Origin: Hirudinaria manillensis
Taxonomy: Eukaryota; Annelida; Clitellata; Hirudinida; Hirudinidae
Length of the DNA: 64,000 bases
Direction: 5' to 3'
Assembly (NCBI GenBank): GCA_034509925.1
Contig: CM067536.1
Coordinates: 4,520,501 to 4,584,500 of the forward strand
The notes below the pieces were generated by a model that made no database searches, was not told the origin of the DNA, and saw nothing but the letters and a program-made list of their open reading frames with translations. This document shows positions 1 to 10,227 of this stretch, piece by piece. The first letter of the stretch is position 1, and each line of letters opens with the position of its first letter. The translations under genes and the position numbers were made by a program.

Positions 1-481
1 CATGATGTGATCTGTAAAACTGTGGTATGCCTCTTCATTCAGCTTCGACACGAGTGCGCCTGTCTTGTCTGCATCCGATAGCTGCATTGCGTGATTTCCT
101 AGGACTGCTTCAAACCGTCCCATCCACTTGGAAAAGGGTGTCCCAGACTCAGGATCATAACTAAACTGCGTTATCTGTCTCATGAGCTCCGGGAGTAGAT
201 CTGATTTTCTTTCTGTCTCTGTGGCTTCTTTACACTGAGGTTTCAGGGACTGGAGCAATTGCAACAATGCCTCTTCCCTTCGACGGTTCTCCTCGTCTCG
301 GCGGAGATCATTCTCACGGCGGCGTGTTTCTTCCTCGCGACGGCGAGTTTCCTCCTCCTCACGACGACGAATTTCTTCATCGCGACGGCGAATTTCTTCC
401 TCCTCACGACGACGAAATTCATCGTCGATTTTCTTCCATGAACATCGTCATCATGGTCAAAAATTTATCCTCAGTAGCCAT
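1..481 (-). pseudogene. Gypsy-type LTR retrotransposon Gag, 5' part (copy A)
   Basis: Reading leftward from an ATG at 481, the frame starts MATEDKFL and meets a stop after about 20 codons. After a one-base shift it stays open to the window edge. The shifted frame has a run of charged heptad-like units (RRREEE / RRRDEE, roughly 250-430), probably a coiled coil, then a Gag-like region with the pieces LLPELMRQITQF and FSKWMGRFEAVL. The same sequence recurs on the plus strand at 6000-6217 and 10228-10380, which identifies it as a repeat family. A gypsy assignment comes from the Pol that follows the second copy (10.9-12.2 kb). The element continues beyond base 1. One frame lesion makes this copy inactive as read, unless it is a sequencing error. 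Confidence 0.7.
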
Positions 482-497
482 CCTCGTCGCCAAATAT

Positions 498-760
498 GTT
501 ATAACTTCAGAATATCGAGATCAACACGGTTTATTAGGATCAACGCAATACGTCACAACTCGACACAACACGACACAGTACGATACGAACACGAGCGGAA
601 TTAAAAACGGAAAACAAGCGTGCCTCGTCGCACGAGGTGCACAAAACCAAAGATACGTATAATCCCACATCATCCATGTTTCATACGGAGTAAAACTCTT
701 CAGTAATTCTTCAGTAGGAATTGAGAAAGATTCAGAAGAAATCACAGCATAAAGCACATG
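498..760 (-). repeat. Probable gypsy copy A 5' LTR (right-hand limit uncertain)
   Basis: Read on the minus strand this ends in GTTATAACA and is followed by TATTTGGCGACGAGG, a plausible primer-binding/leader region directly before the Gag ATG. It holds an AATAAA-like signal just before the end and a CG-rich stretch. A related stretch precedes the second gypsy gag at about 5850-5990. The outer limit near 760 is a guess because the partner LTR is outside the window. Confidence 0.45.
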
Positions 761-1739
761 AGTACCAGATCGCTTGTTGAGAAAGATTTAACAGAAGTCA
801 CATGCATACTTTCCATCTGAACCAAAGAGAGGGAAACTGACATTGTTAGGCAACGATTCAATAAAAAAATGAATGACATCCCTATCTGATTTTGTCAAAG
901 GTTGCCTGAATGCAATACTTTATGTTTTGAAGATATCTTATCTACAACTAAGAAAACCTGACTTTTGTCGGGTGAAAGTTGCAATTACAAGCCACAATTG
1001 ATGATTACTTTACATCTGAACCAAAGAAAATGAACGCAACGATTCTAAATTAGAAGATCTATCGCTTCCTTATTATCAGTAAATTTTTACTGATTTCCAC
1101 TTATTTTAGACTCTGCTTGCTTCAGACCATAAAATGATTTGACATTCTAACTTCTATTTATATCCATTCGAAATTCTCATGTAAATTTCTGGATGCAAGA
1201 ACGCGTGTACATCCATCTGGTTTATATCTAGATCAAATACATCTGCTAGAGATATGAGAAGACGGAGTAACGCAACTAGCGCAACGCACTAGTGGTGCAT
1301 TTTTTTCAATTCAATCGATGCCAGGCTTTTAAGAACATTCTTTTACGACTGAACTACCATTGTGACGTTCAACAACTCTATCCTTTTTTTCTGGGAGAAA
1401 CTTTGAAGGAGTCCATGTTTTTATTCTCAATGTGAGCCGAATTTCGTCTGCTTTTCCACTTATCGGAATGAATTAAGAGTTTCCAAAGTGAAAAACCTGA
1501 AAAAACGATTTCTGTTGTATTCGATTGGATCTGCGAGAAGTACTTGGAGGTGATATTCCTTCTTCCTATAGCATTAGTTTCTGCGATTCTTCTTGAGACA
1601 AAAAATTTAATAATATATCATTTATGTTATACAGAGCCTTGCGCCTTCCCTGTAGGGAAGTTGTGCTAGTCCTAAATCCACGCCTGAGACAGTGATTTGG
1701 TAGGATAACCAGGTGTGGCGATTGTTTCTATCCAAAAAT
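761..1739. other. No gene seen
   Basis: AT-rich sequence with stops in all frames. A small perfect palindrome-like segment (CTTCCCTGTAGGGAAG, near 1649) is the only structure noticed. Confidence 0.5.
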
Positions 1740-2690
1740 CCCTACTTACTCCATAAGCATGACCCTTGCAATGTTTTATTAAACCTCTCCGATAAGCCAT
1801 TTTGAAATGGTTTTATCATCAATGATAATTCCATTGCTGTTAAGGATCTGAGAAAGATAATTATTGACATATTCTAGACCTTTGTCTGTTCTAAGCTGTT
1901 TTTTGTCTTCGACAAGAAGCTTGATCTCTGAGTCTAATGCTTTTGAATTAACAAAATATACACAGAAGTGTAATGTAACGAAGTAATTTAGCTCCGCCAA
2001 TCGAAGCTATTGGACCACAAACATCTGAATAAACCAGGTTCCAGAAGATCTTTTTATACCAATCGACACAGATGGCTTTCTTCTGCTCTTTCCTTTTAAA
2101 CAAGCCTCACAAGGACCAGTTCTGTCTCCTTTTATCTGAGTACCGATGGCCGTACTGATTGATTGTGTGTTTGTTCAGATGGCCTAGTCTTCGATGCCAC
2201 ACGTTCTCATCCGATGTTTTGCATGTGAAGAAGCTAATAGTTTTCTCTTTATCTAAATACACACACCAGTTCCAAGAATTAATTTCTGAAGTACCTGAAT
2301 GGTTTGATTAATAATTTTGCATCCAAGTTGATGGAAAATGATGGTTCTTCCAAAATGTGCAATTCTATTCACAGCTATTGGATTTTGCCTATATCAGCAT
2401 TTTTTAGCACTGCTAAATCTGCAATATCTTGGAAAATGTAAAAAGCTTCTTGGTACTTTTCTCCACCTACAGCAATGTTGACCCAAGCTGTCGCCAATTG
2501 AGTCCATTTACATTACTTTAAAAGTCAAGCTCCTTTTTGAGCATATAAGAGGCTCTCATTTTGTTGCTCTTGTGTTCAAGTACCATTCATCACAAGTCTC
2601 TAAGTTGCCAATAAAGGGAGTAAAATTTGACATATCAAAACCCTTTCCTGATAAACATTTCGTCTGCAAAAAACTGGATTCAAACTTTAC
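1740..2690 (-). pseudogene. Decayed copia Pol (pre-integrase and integrase)
   Basis: Minus-strand translations in shifting frames give copia landmarks in the right order. First comes a pre-integrase piece HLNKHTINQYGH (about 2140-2190). Next is a spacer and VYSDVCGPI, the first catalytic Asp region of integrase (about 2000-2030). Then comes LRTDKGLEYVNNYLSQIL, the second catalytic Asp region (about 1830-1890). Many stops and frame changes interrupt it and no LTR was seen. It lies downstream of the DEG/ENaC exons in the same orientation. Confidence 0.6.
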
Positions 2691-2914
2691 ACTGAACATT
2701 TGTTGGTTGCAGTGACAACACAAAAGGATACAGATTAATTAACCAGATTTATGACCATGTCATAAAAAGTAAAGATGCAAGAAAGTAAAGATAAAACATA
2801 AAACAGTCAATCAACAAAGAAATAAATGAAATACGGAAACGGAAGCATGCCTAGATCAGTTCTTGTGCAAAAACTAATAACAGAGAACTCAATGAAAACA
2901 ATCATGATTATCTT

Positions 2915-4735
2915 TCATTATTCAAATGATAGTTTGCGGAATACAAAACATTCATCATACCGTGCCTTCTTCCAACTTTTAGTGATTGTTTTGGTAAATA
3001 CTTTTTGTCCCAGCCTGCGTTAAAAGTATAACAGTTTCCATAAGTTTCGCTGACAATCATGTCGAAGTTTCTGAAATTAAACAATTTTTTGAAATTATAA
3101 ATCTTTGAAATTTGCTTCATAATTTCTAGAACCTTTGATTTAGGCATTCGATCCCTTCAAACATACAATTTAATACCCTTTCGTAAAGTCCCGATGAAGT
3201 CGATCTTTCACTCACATTATCTTCTTTATCAAATTCAATGGACAAAATTGTTGAACCTGATATTTAAAATCTACTTTAGGTTAGAGACCTAATATATTTA
3301 TATTACAAAGACTTGATGTTGCTTATAGAAGCCGATTGCGGGAAATACCTTTCAATCCAATACTATCCTGTTCAAAGTGTCTGGAACATTTTTGATATAC
3401 TTTCTGAATGAATACATTACTTATACATATGCATATACATATAGCCTAGGTTTCATTATTTCAATATGTCATTATTAATTCAAAAAAGTTAATTGTTAAA
3501 ATTAATGATAATAGACAATTTAATCAGGACAAAAAAAAAGCGACTTACTGTTCAAAACTTTTTCTCAAAAGAAGGTTGCCTAACAGGAAACAATGTTTAA
3601 AAAATTTTCCCAAGTTACCCATTAGTTCAATCTAAAGCTCTCATGAATCGTTGGCTAGCGAATTATACAGCATGCTCTTAACTGTTTTTAGCATGAAATG
3701 GCGTGTTCTTGTCCACCGAACCGTCGCTCGTCATTAATTCCGGGATGTGCATCTCGGCAGCTCGGCCAGTTTCATCGCCTTTGTCCTTGATCTTTGGCCG
3801 CTCACAGGCAGATTCTGTCCTCTTGCGGGTAGTGCGCCCGCGTGTGCTTCATGGCGCTTCGATTGAACTCCAGCCTCGATTGCATTCATCATGCTGAGAA
3901 TGCTCTTCACAGTGTTTTCATGTTGACGTTCACCATTACAAATCTCAAAAATTTTCACTCCAACTCGTAATGATCTTCACTCCAACCTATACCAATATTT
4001 ACTCAATCTTGCAATTATAACATAAATATTTCTCATTCCTATTTATAATCCTAGTTAACATTGCCCATTCCACCAAACAAATTCCATGGACTATCACCTT
4101 ACTTTAACCACGCTTACCAACAATTGCAATTCCTGGAAATGTATTAACCTGATCTAGTCTTACAAATACAAGTTAATGCCTTTTAATTACTGAAGTAATT
4201 AATTACTTCATGGGTTAGATAAACCTGGTTGCAAAGTAGCGAGAGTAGGGGATGGCATAGTTAATTTATTTTGTATTGAATTTTGTCGGGACCGAGCAAA
4301 AGTGGTATTATAGCCTTGTGGCAAAGTAGCAATAGCCTATAGTACCATAATTTGACTGTATAGGCAACGAAATATATGTGACATTGTTATATGTATATAA
4401 AGAATAATGTGGTAGAAAATATATTCACTTTTTGTCACCAAATTCTGCGATGTTTTTCTTGTCATTATTTCTTTTGATGTCATTGGAGAAGTATCACAAA
4501 TTGTAACAGCAGGAAATGTCAATTGATTGCTCCTTTGCATCTGCTTATTGATCATTTTAGAACTAATGATAGATTTATCGTCAACTTTTATAATTTTAGT
4601 TCATCTATGAACATACCTCAATAATGATGCTTACTGGAAAAGAAGTATAACACCGACTTAAATTATATATGTTTAAAATTAGTCCACAAGCGGCCACCAA
4701 GGTAATGAAACTCCAACATATTTTTTTAGCAATTC
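2915..4735 (-). CDS. DEG/ENaC (pickpocket-like) sodium channel subunit, partial
   Basis: Three minus-strand exons fit the amiloride-sensitive channel family. Exon 4735-4617 has a CAG acceptor and a GTATGT donor, and encodes the first transmembrane helix (WSFITLVAACGLIL) followed by SFPVSIIIE. Exon 4540-4439 begins after a CAG acceptor in matching phase and encodes QLTFPAVTICDTSP, the family's FPAVTICN signature just outside the membrane. An exon starting at 3070 after TTTCAG encodes SETYGNCYTFNAG, the conserved YGNCYTFN segment of the extracellular domain. The phase between the last two does not match, so at least one exon between them is missing from this reading, and the last donor is unclear. 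The N-terminal cytosolic part, the second transmembrane helix and the Gly-x-Ser filter were not found. A Tigger fragment (3734-4358) sits in the intron and a copia remnant lies downstream. It is either a gene with long introns or a decaying one. The family call is fairly secure; intactness is not. Confidence 0.68.
3734..4358 (-). mobile_element. Pogo/Tigger-like DNA transposon fragment
   Basis: A minus-strand frame (3958-3734) contains QNLPVSGQRSRTKAMKLAEL, resembling the second helix-turn-helix of pogo/Tigger transposases. The right part (4230-4358) is the family's terminal inverted repeat. Read on the minus strand it starts CAGTCAAAT next to a TA (4359-4360) and contains GCCAC-rich and CGGTCCCGAC blocks shared with copies at 15716, 20609 and 25140-25278. 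The DDE core is missing. It lies in an intron of the DEG/ENaC gene. Confidence 0.6.
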
Positions 4736-4740
4736 CTGTA

Positions 4741-5514
4741 AATTTTCATGAATATTATAACATTTAATAGAGGTCTTCTTAAAAATTGAACAATTTAAAT
4801 ATGCAAGCCCATGTAATTAAGAAACTAACAAATTTTCACAAATCGAAAAATGATTTAAAACCATTATTTACTGAATCTCTTGCAAGGGCAAGACTTTATG
4901 ACTATTTTATAATACAATAACATTTCTTGTACAGGAGAAGATCTTTAATGCTTGAAATTTCTCTAAATAACATCAAAGGGATTTTCTCATGGAATAATTC
5001 ACGTTCAAAGTGTGCTTTATAGACTATTGATAAAGAAATAAATTGTTAAATATGAAATAATTTAAACTATTTGAAGAAATACAAGTGGCAATTTTGTTGG
5101 TATAAAAGCATAATCTAATATAGCTGAGGTTACTAATGCATTGCCAAGTTGTCAAAAAAAAATATATTTAAATGTTTGATGAAGCTGATCAACTCTTGGT
5201 GAAATAGTGGATGCATTTTCTTCACCAGTTCAGTATTTTTTTACAGAGTATTTTCAATCCAATTACATAACAAATATATCCAGATTTAATTTGTTATGAT
5301 AAGCAGGATTGTGGGATAACAATAATTTCATCAAGTTCTCATGCTCTCACGAATTACATCAAAAAATGGTATACGAACCAAGAACAATTTGTAAAAGTGG
5401 GTCTTGAATTTTATAGCATCTAGAATGGCAGTTTCAAAGAAATATTTGTAATTAAATCTTAATGTTTTAAAACTAAATAAAGCCTTTTTATAAATGAAAA
5501 GGTATCATTTCACT
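4741..5514. other. No gene seen (upstream of DEG/ENaC exons)
   Basis: AT-rich. The N-terminal exon of the channel gene should lie here or further right on the minus strand, but no convincing His-Gly-containing exon could be read. Confidence 0.4.
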
Positions 5515-5850
5515 TGTTAATTACACAAACCTCATACCGTGAGTATTTCTCCTGGAAGAGTTATATATCGATTCCTCGGCCCTTTCGTTTTTTTCGATAT
5601 CATTCCTCAGACCTTTCTATATTCTATTAGAGTATTTAAACATCGCGAGTTTACCAAGAATTATTTAATTTAGTTTTGTTCAATGCGTTTGTATATTTTC
5701 CTTTTTACATTCGTCTTTAAGTGTATCTTTGTGTAAACAGCGTTTTTTGGTAATAAATGAGCTTTTTCTGATTTACCATAGTAACCATAGTAGGTTATGG
5801 AACTAGAGCTTGTTAAATGTTTCTGAGGTCAGTTTCTGTTGCAGGATTGT
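5515..5850 (+). repeat. Copia-type LTR end with primer-binding site and leader, isolated
   Basis: At 5793 the sequence GGTTATGGAACTAGAGC matches the initiator-tRNA-half primer site found after the LTRs of both copia families here. The following leader (TTTCTGAGGTCAGTTTCTG) resembles the leader of copia A at 48050. An AATAAA lies upstream at about 5753. The LTR start is uncertain. The copia part is cut off near 5850, where gypsy sequence begins. Confidence 0.45.
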
Positions 5851-6217
5851 ATGTATTTTTGGGTTGTGTAACTCGACGACCAGACGCGTCCGATTGTGAG
5901 TCGCTTGTGTTTCGTTTGTACTGTGTCGTGTTAAGTTGATTTTAATAAATAAAATAATAAACCGTTTAGATCTCAATATTTTTGGAGTCGATGAGGCTAC
6001 TGAGGATAAATTTTTGACCGTGATGTTCATGGAAGAAAATCGACGACGCGACGGCGAGTCGTCGCGAAGAAACTCCCCGTCGTGATCTCCGTCGAAGGGA
6101 AGAGGCATTGTTGCAATTGCTCCAGACCCTGAAACCTCAGTATAAAAAAGCCATAAAGACAGACACTAAATCAGATCTACTCCCGGAGCTCATGAGACAG
6201 ATAACGCAATTCAATTA

Positions 6218-6367
6218 TGTTGAGTTTTTATGCTTAAAACCTGTTTTGTTAAAATAGTTTGAATTATTATATTAATGGTTTTTTGGTTTCGTTTCTTCTT
6301 CCTGTGAATAAAGATGGTCTGGTGTAGTTGGACTTTGAATTCGAGATATTCGAGGTTTATTTCAACA
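6218..6367 (+). repeat. Copia B 5' LTR
   Basis: 150 bp, TGTTGAG to TTTCAACA, with an AATAAA signal. It lacks about 15 bp that are present in the 3' LTR (the CTCTCCTTTG block). The primer-binding site GGTTATGGGCGCAG is at 6368-6381. Confidence 0.88.
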
Positions 6368-6433
6368 GGTTATGGGCGCAGTCATTTTTTATTGTTTTTT
6401 TTTTTGCGGCTTAAAAAAACTTGTTTGCGAAAA

Positions 6434-9400
6434 TGGATCTGTCGAAAATTCAAATTAGACCGTTGGAAGAAAAATCGAACTGGTCGAATTGGAAAAGCAG
6501 GATGATCGTCATCTTTAGAGTTTTGTGAGATTACTCTTGAAATTATTGAAGGAAATTTTAAGAAACCCACGCCAGTAGATGATGCTTCAGAAGAACAACG
6601 ATCCGAGTTTGAACGAATGAGCAAAAAGTTTAAGGAAGCTGATTGCAGCGCATTGATTTTAATGTCGAGCAATATGACAGAAGTTTACGAAAAAGTTCGA
6701 AACATGACTGGTGCGTTTGAAATGTGGAATGAATTGAAATCGTTATTTGAAGTTGCAAGAGAAGGCAAAGCATACGACTTGTGCATGAGTTTCTTCAGCT
6801 ACAAAAAGAACGATGCAGACGACATGGCCACTCACGTCACCAAGCTTAAAAACATTTGGAAAGATTTATCAGCAGAACTTTATAAAGATGAAAATAAAGA
6901 TTTGTTGCTGATTTATAAAGTCTTGGAAACTCTCCAAAGTGAATATTTTTCTTTCTCATCAAGCTGGAAACTGTTAAACAAAGAACAGAAATATTGACTC
7001 ATTGACTGTTCATTTGTGTAGTCATGAGAGATCATTGTCTGAGAAGGAAATATTAAACAAAGATCAAACATTTGTTGCAAATCATAGAAAATCATTCCCT
7101 GAAAAGAAAAATGTCTCAGAAAACGGAGAACATTCAAAGAATAGAATCAAGGTTAAATGTTTCTATTGCAACAAAGTTGGCCATTTAAAGAAAGACTGCA
7201 AAATAGAATCGCAGTAGAAAAATTAAAGACAAATGTGAGTTCTTCTGGTTCTACTCTTCTAGCAATTGAGGTCAATGCAGTTGACTGGACTAGCTTTACA
7301 GACTCTTGGTTTGTAGACAATGGAGCTACAAGGCATTTAACGTTTAGAAAAGATTTTCTAAGAGATTATCATGAATTTTCTGAACCACAGAAGCTCCATG
7401 TTGCAGATGGAAGTGTTCTTGATGTCATTGGAAAAGGAAAAGTAACACTTGAAGCTAACATTTATGATAAAGTTGTTCCACTTGAACGATGTATGATGTA
7501 TGGTATGTTCCAAGAATCAAGAAAAACTTATTTTCTGTGCCTTCTGCCCATGAAAGAAGAAAAAATAGTGTCAACAAATGCAGTTTTAAAGTACACTGTT
7601 AAGTTAATTGGATCAAGAGAAGAAGGTAATGGCTTATTCAAATTACTGGCTAAAACTGTTCTTCCACAGCATGAAGAATCAAATGTTGTTGACAGTTCAA
7701 AACTCCAGTTGTATCATGAAAGATTCGCACATCAAAACAAGAAACATGTTAAATTATTTTTGAAGAATAATTTGAAAATTAATGTTGTTGATGATGATGA
7801 TGACGAATTTTGTGAGGGTTGTGTTTTCGGTAAAGCACACAGACTTCAATTTGGAAGAAGGCCAAAAGCAACAAGACCAGGCGAAATTATTCACACGGAT
7901 TTGTGGTCCATTTTGTGAATCTTATTTGAATTTTAAATATTTCGTTCTATTTAAAGACGATTACAGTTCGTTCAGATTTGTTTATTTTTTGAAAAACAAG
8001 TCAGAAGATCCAAGCAAGTTGAGGCAAGTACTTGAACTCAGGACATAGAGTTTCAGAACTCCTCAGTGATAATGGCAGAGAGTTTGATAATGATGAAGTC
8101 AAGGAAATTTTACAAACAAAAGGAATCAGACATCGTTTGGTAATGCCTTACACACCTCAACAGAATGAATGTAGTGAACGAGAGAATAGAATACTGGTTG
8201 AAGCAGCCAGAGCAATGAGATTAGCTCATGAAGAATTGCCTCAGAAACTGTGGGCAGAATTAATAAATACTGCTGGTTATGTTTTGAATAGAACGGGACC
8301 TTCCTCCATAGAGGGAAAATCACTTTATGAAATTTGGTGCAAAAGAAAACCAAGAATTAAGCATTTGAGAATAATTGGTTCAAAAGCCTATATTCACACT
8401 CCTAATCAGCTAAGAACAAAGATTGAAAGTAAAGCTGTTAAAGGAATATTAGTTGGATATGAAGGAGATGATGGATATCGGATACATGTTGCACCGAGCA
8501 AGACAATTAGATCGATAGATGTTGTGTTTGATGAAAGAATGACACCATCTTCCTCTAATACTACCAATGAGAACATGATACCGTCCTCTTCCAATGCTAA
8601 CAATGAAATGATAACGTCTTCATCCAATGCTATCAATTTGAATTTCGTGAAATCACCTGATGAATGTTCAAGTGAAAAAGAAACAATTGAAGAAGTTCAA
8701 ATCAGTCCAAGAAAATTGAGAGATAGAAATCAGATCATGAAGCCAAAACGATTTGATGACTATGTTTGTCTGAATGAAGCATTGAACGTTGAAGAGACAG
8801 AATCTCATGATGATGCAATAAGTTCTGATAGAAGAAAAGAATGGATTGATGCAATGAAAAGTGAGATGAACTCTCTAAGAGAAAACAAAACCTGGGAACT
8901 GGTTGATTTACCTGAAAGAACAAAAATCTTGCCATGTAAGTGGGTCTACAAGACTATGTATGACTCTGAAGGTCAAATAGAATGTCACAAAGCACGATTG
9001 GTTGTTAAAGGTTTTCATGAGAAAAAAGGAAAGGATTACTTTGAAACATTTAGTCCAGTTACTAAAAGTGGTACAATTAGAACTTTATTAAGTGTTGTAG
9101 CTACAGAAGGAATGTCAATGATGCAGTTTGATGTATCCACAGCATTTTTATATGGAGAACTTGATGAAGACATTTACATGCAACAACCAGATTTGATGAT
9201 GGTTCTAAAAAGATATGCAAACTCAAAAGAAGTTTGTATGGACTAAAGCAAGCTCCGAGATGTTGGAACAACGTTTTGGAAATTTTTTGTTGAATCTTGG
9301 TTTTGTGAAAAGTGACGCAGATCCTCGTCTTTTCATTCAAAAGAAAAAGCATAGCAAAATTTTAGTTGCTTTGTACGTCGATGATGGTATCGTTGCAGAA

Positions 9401-9995
9401 TCAGATCTTAGAGATTTCAAGCAGAAATTAGAGAAAGAATTCAAGATTGTTGCTAAACCATCTACATTCTTTCTTGGAATTGAAATCAACAAACAATCTG
9501 ATGGCTCAATAAAAATCACTCAGAGAAACTTTACTCAAAAGATTCTAGAGAAATTTGGAATGGACAAATGTCGCCCATGTCCAACACCCATTATCAAATC
9601 TGAGAAGGCAGATGATGTCCGTGATGATCAAACGAGATCAAATTTCCATACAGATCAGCGCGTTAATGTACCCAATGACAAGTACAAGACCTGACATAGC
9701 GTATGCAGTTAGTATTGTTTCTAGAAGTAGTTGCTGCAAGTGATGCTACCAGACAAGTAATTTGGTTGAAAAGATTGTTAGAGGACATTACTGGATATTC
9801 TAATAAACCAGAGATTTACGTTGACAACGAAGCTGCAATTAAACTAGCTGAGAATCCAGAATATCACAAAAGAACCAAACACATCAAAAGACATTTTTTC
9901 GTCAGAGAAAAAGTCACTGAAGGCGATGTGTGTGTCAAAAGAGTCTAATCAGAATTTCAGAACGCAGACATCTTGACAAAACCAGTTAGTGAAGA
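6434..9995 (+). pseudogene. Copia B Gag-Pol (multiply frameshifted)
   Basis: The reading starts at the ATG at 6434 (MDLSKIQIRPLEE) and meets a stop within about 33 codons. Domains then follow in shifted frames. Gag core is at 6617-6997. A zinc knuckle CFYCNKVGHLKKDC is at about 7158-7199. The protease segment WFVDNGATRHLT at about 7308 has Asn where copia proteases usually have Ser. Integrase has its H-H-C-C region (about 7700-7830), HTDLW at 7894, LSDNGREF at about 8060 and the ECSERE region near 8170. Reverse transcriptase has WVYK and DVSTAFLYGELDEDI (about 9130) and YVDDGIVA (about 9373). RNase H is mostly deleted: the frame jumps near 9720 from the end of reverse transcriptase to the VDNEAAI segment. 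Breaks fall near 6530, 6995, 7200, 7915, 8040, 9195 and 9700. It is inactive. Confidence 0.85.
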
Positions 9996-10062
9996 GAGGC
10001 TGAACATGCTGAAGGACAGAATGGGAAATAATAATTCGGTGGATTTTAACAAAATGAGAAGG

Positions 10063-10227
10063 TGTTGAGTCTTTATGCTTAAAACCTGTTTTGTTAAAAT
10101 AGTTTGAATTATTATATTAATGATTTTTTGGTTCCGCTCTCCTTTGTTTCGCTTCTTCTTCCTGTGAATAAAGATGGTCTGGTATAGTTGGACTTTGAAT
10201 TCGATATATTCGAGGTTTATTTCAACA
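10063..10227 (+). repeat. Copia B 3' LTR
   Basis: 165 bp, same ends as the 5' LTR and similar throughout except for the ~15-bp extra block and scattered substitutions. It is flanked by AATTA (10228-10232). Confidence 0.88.

Larger units (their letters stand above)
6218..10227 (+). mobile_element. Copia B LTR retrotransposon, near full length but broken
   Basis: A complete LTR-to-LTR copia element with a 5-bp target duplication AATTA. The LTRs start TGTTGAG and end TTTCAACA. The primer site GGTTATGGGCGCAG directly follows the 5' LTR, and a purine-rich AAAATGAGAAGG precedes the 3' LTR. Coding sequence is broken by several shifts. Its last third is almost identical to copia A, whereas the first two thirds are strongly diverged from it. 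Confidence 0.88.
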
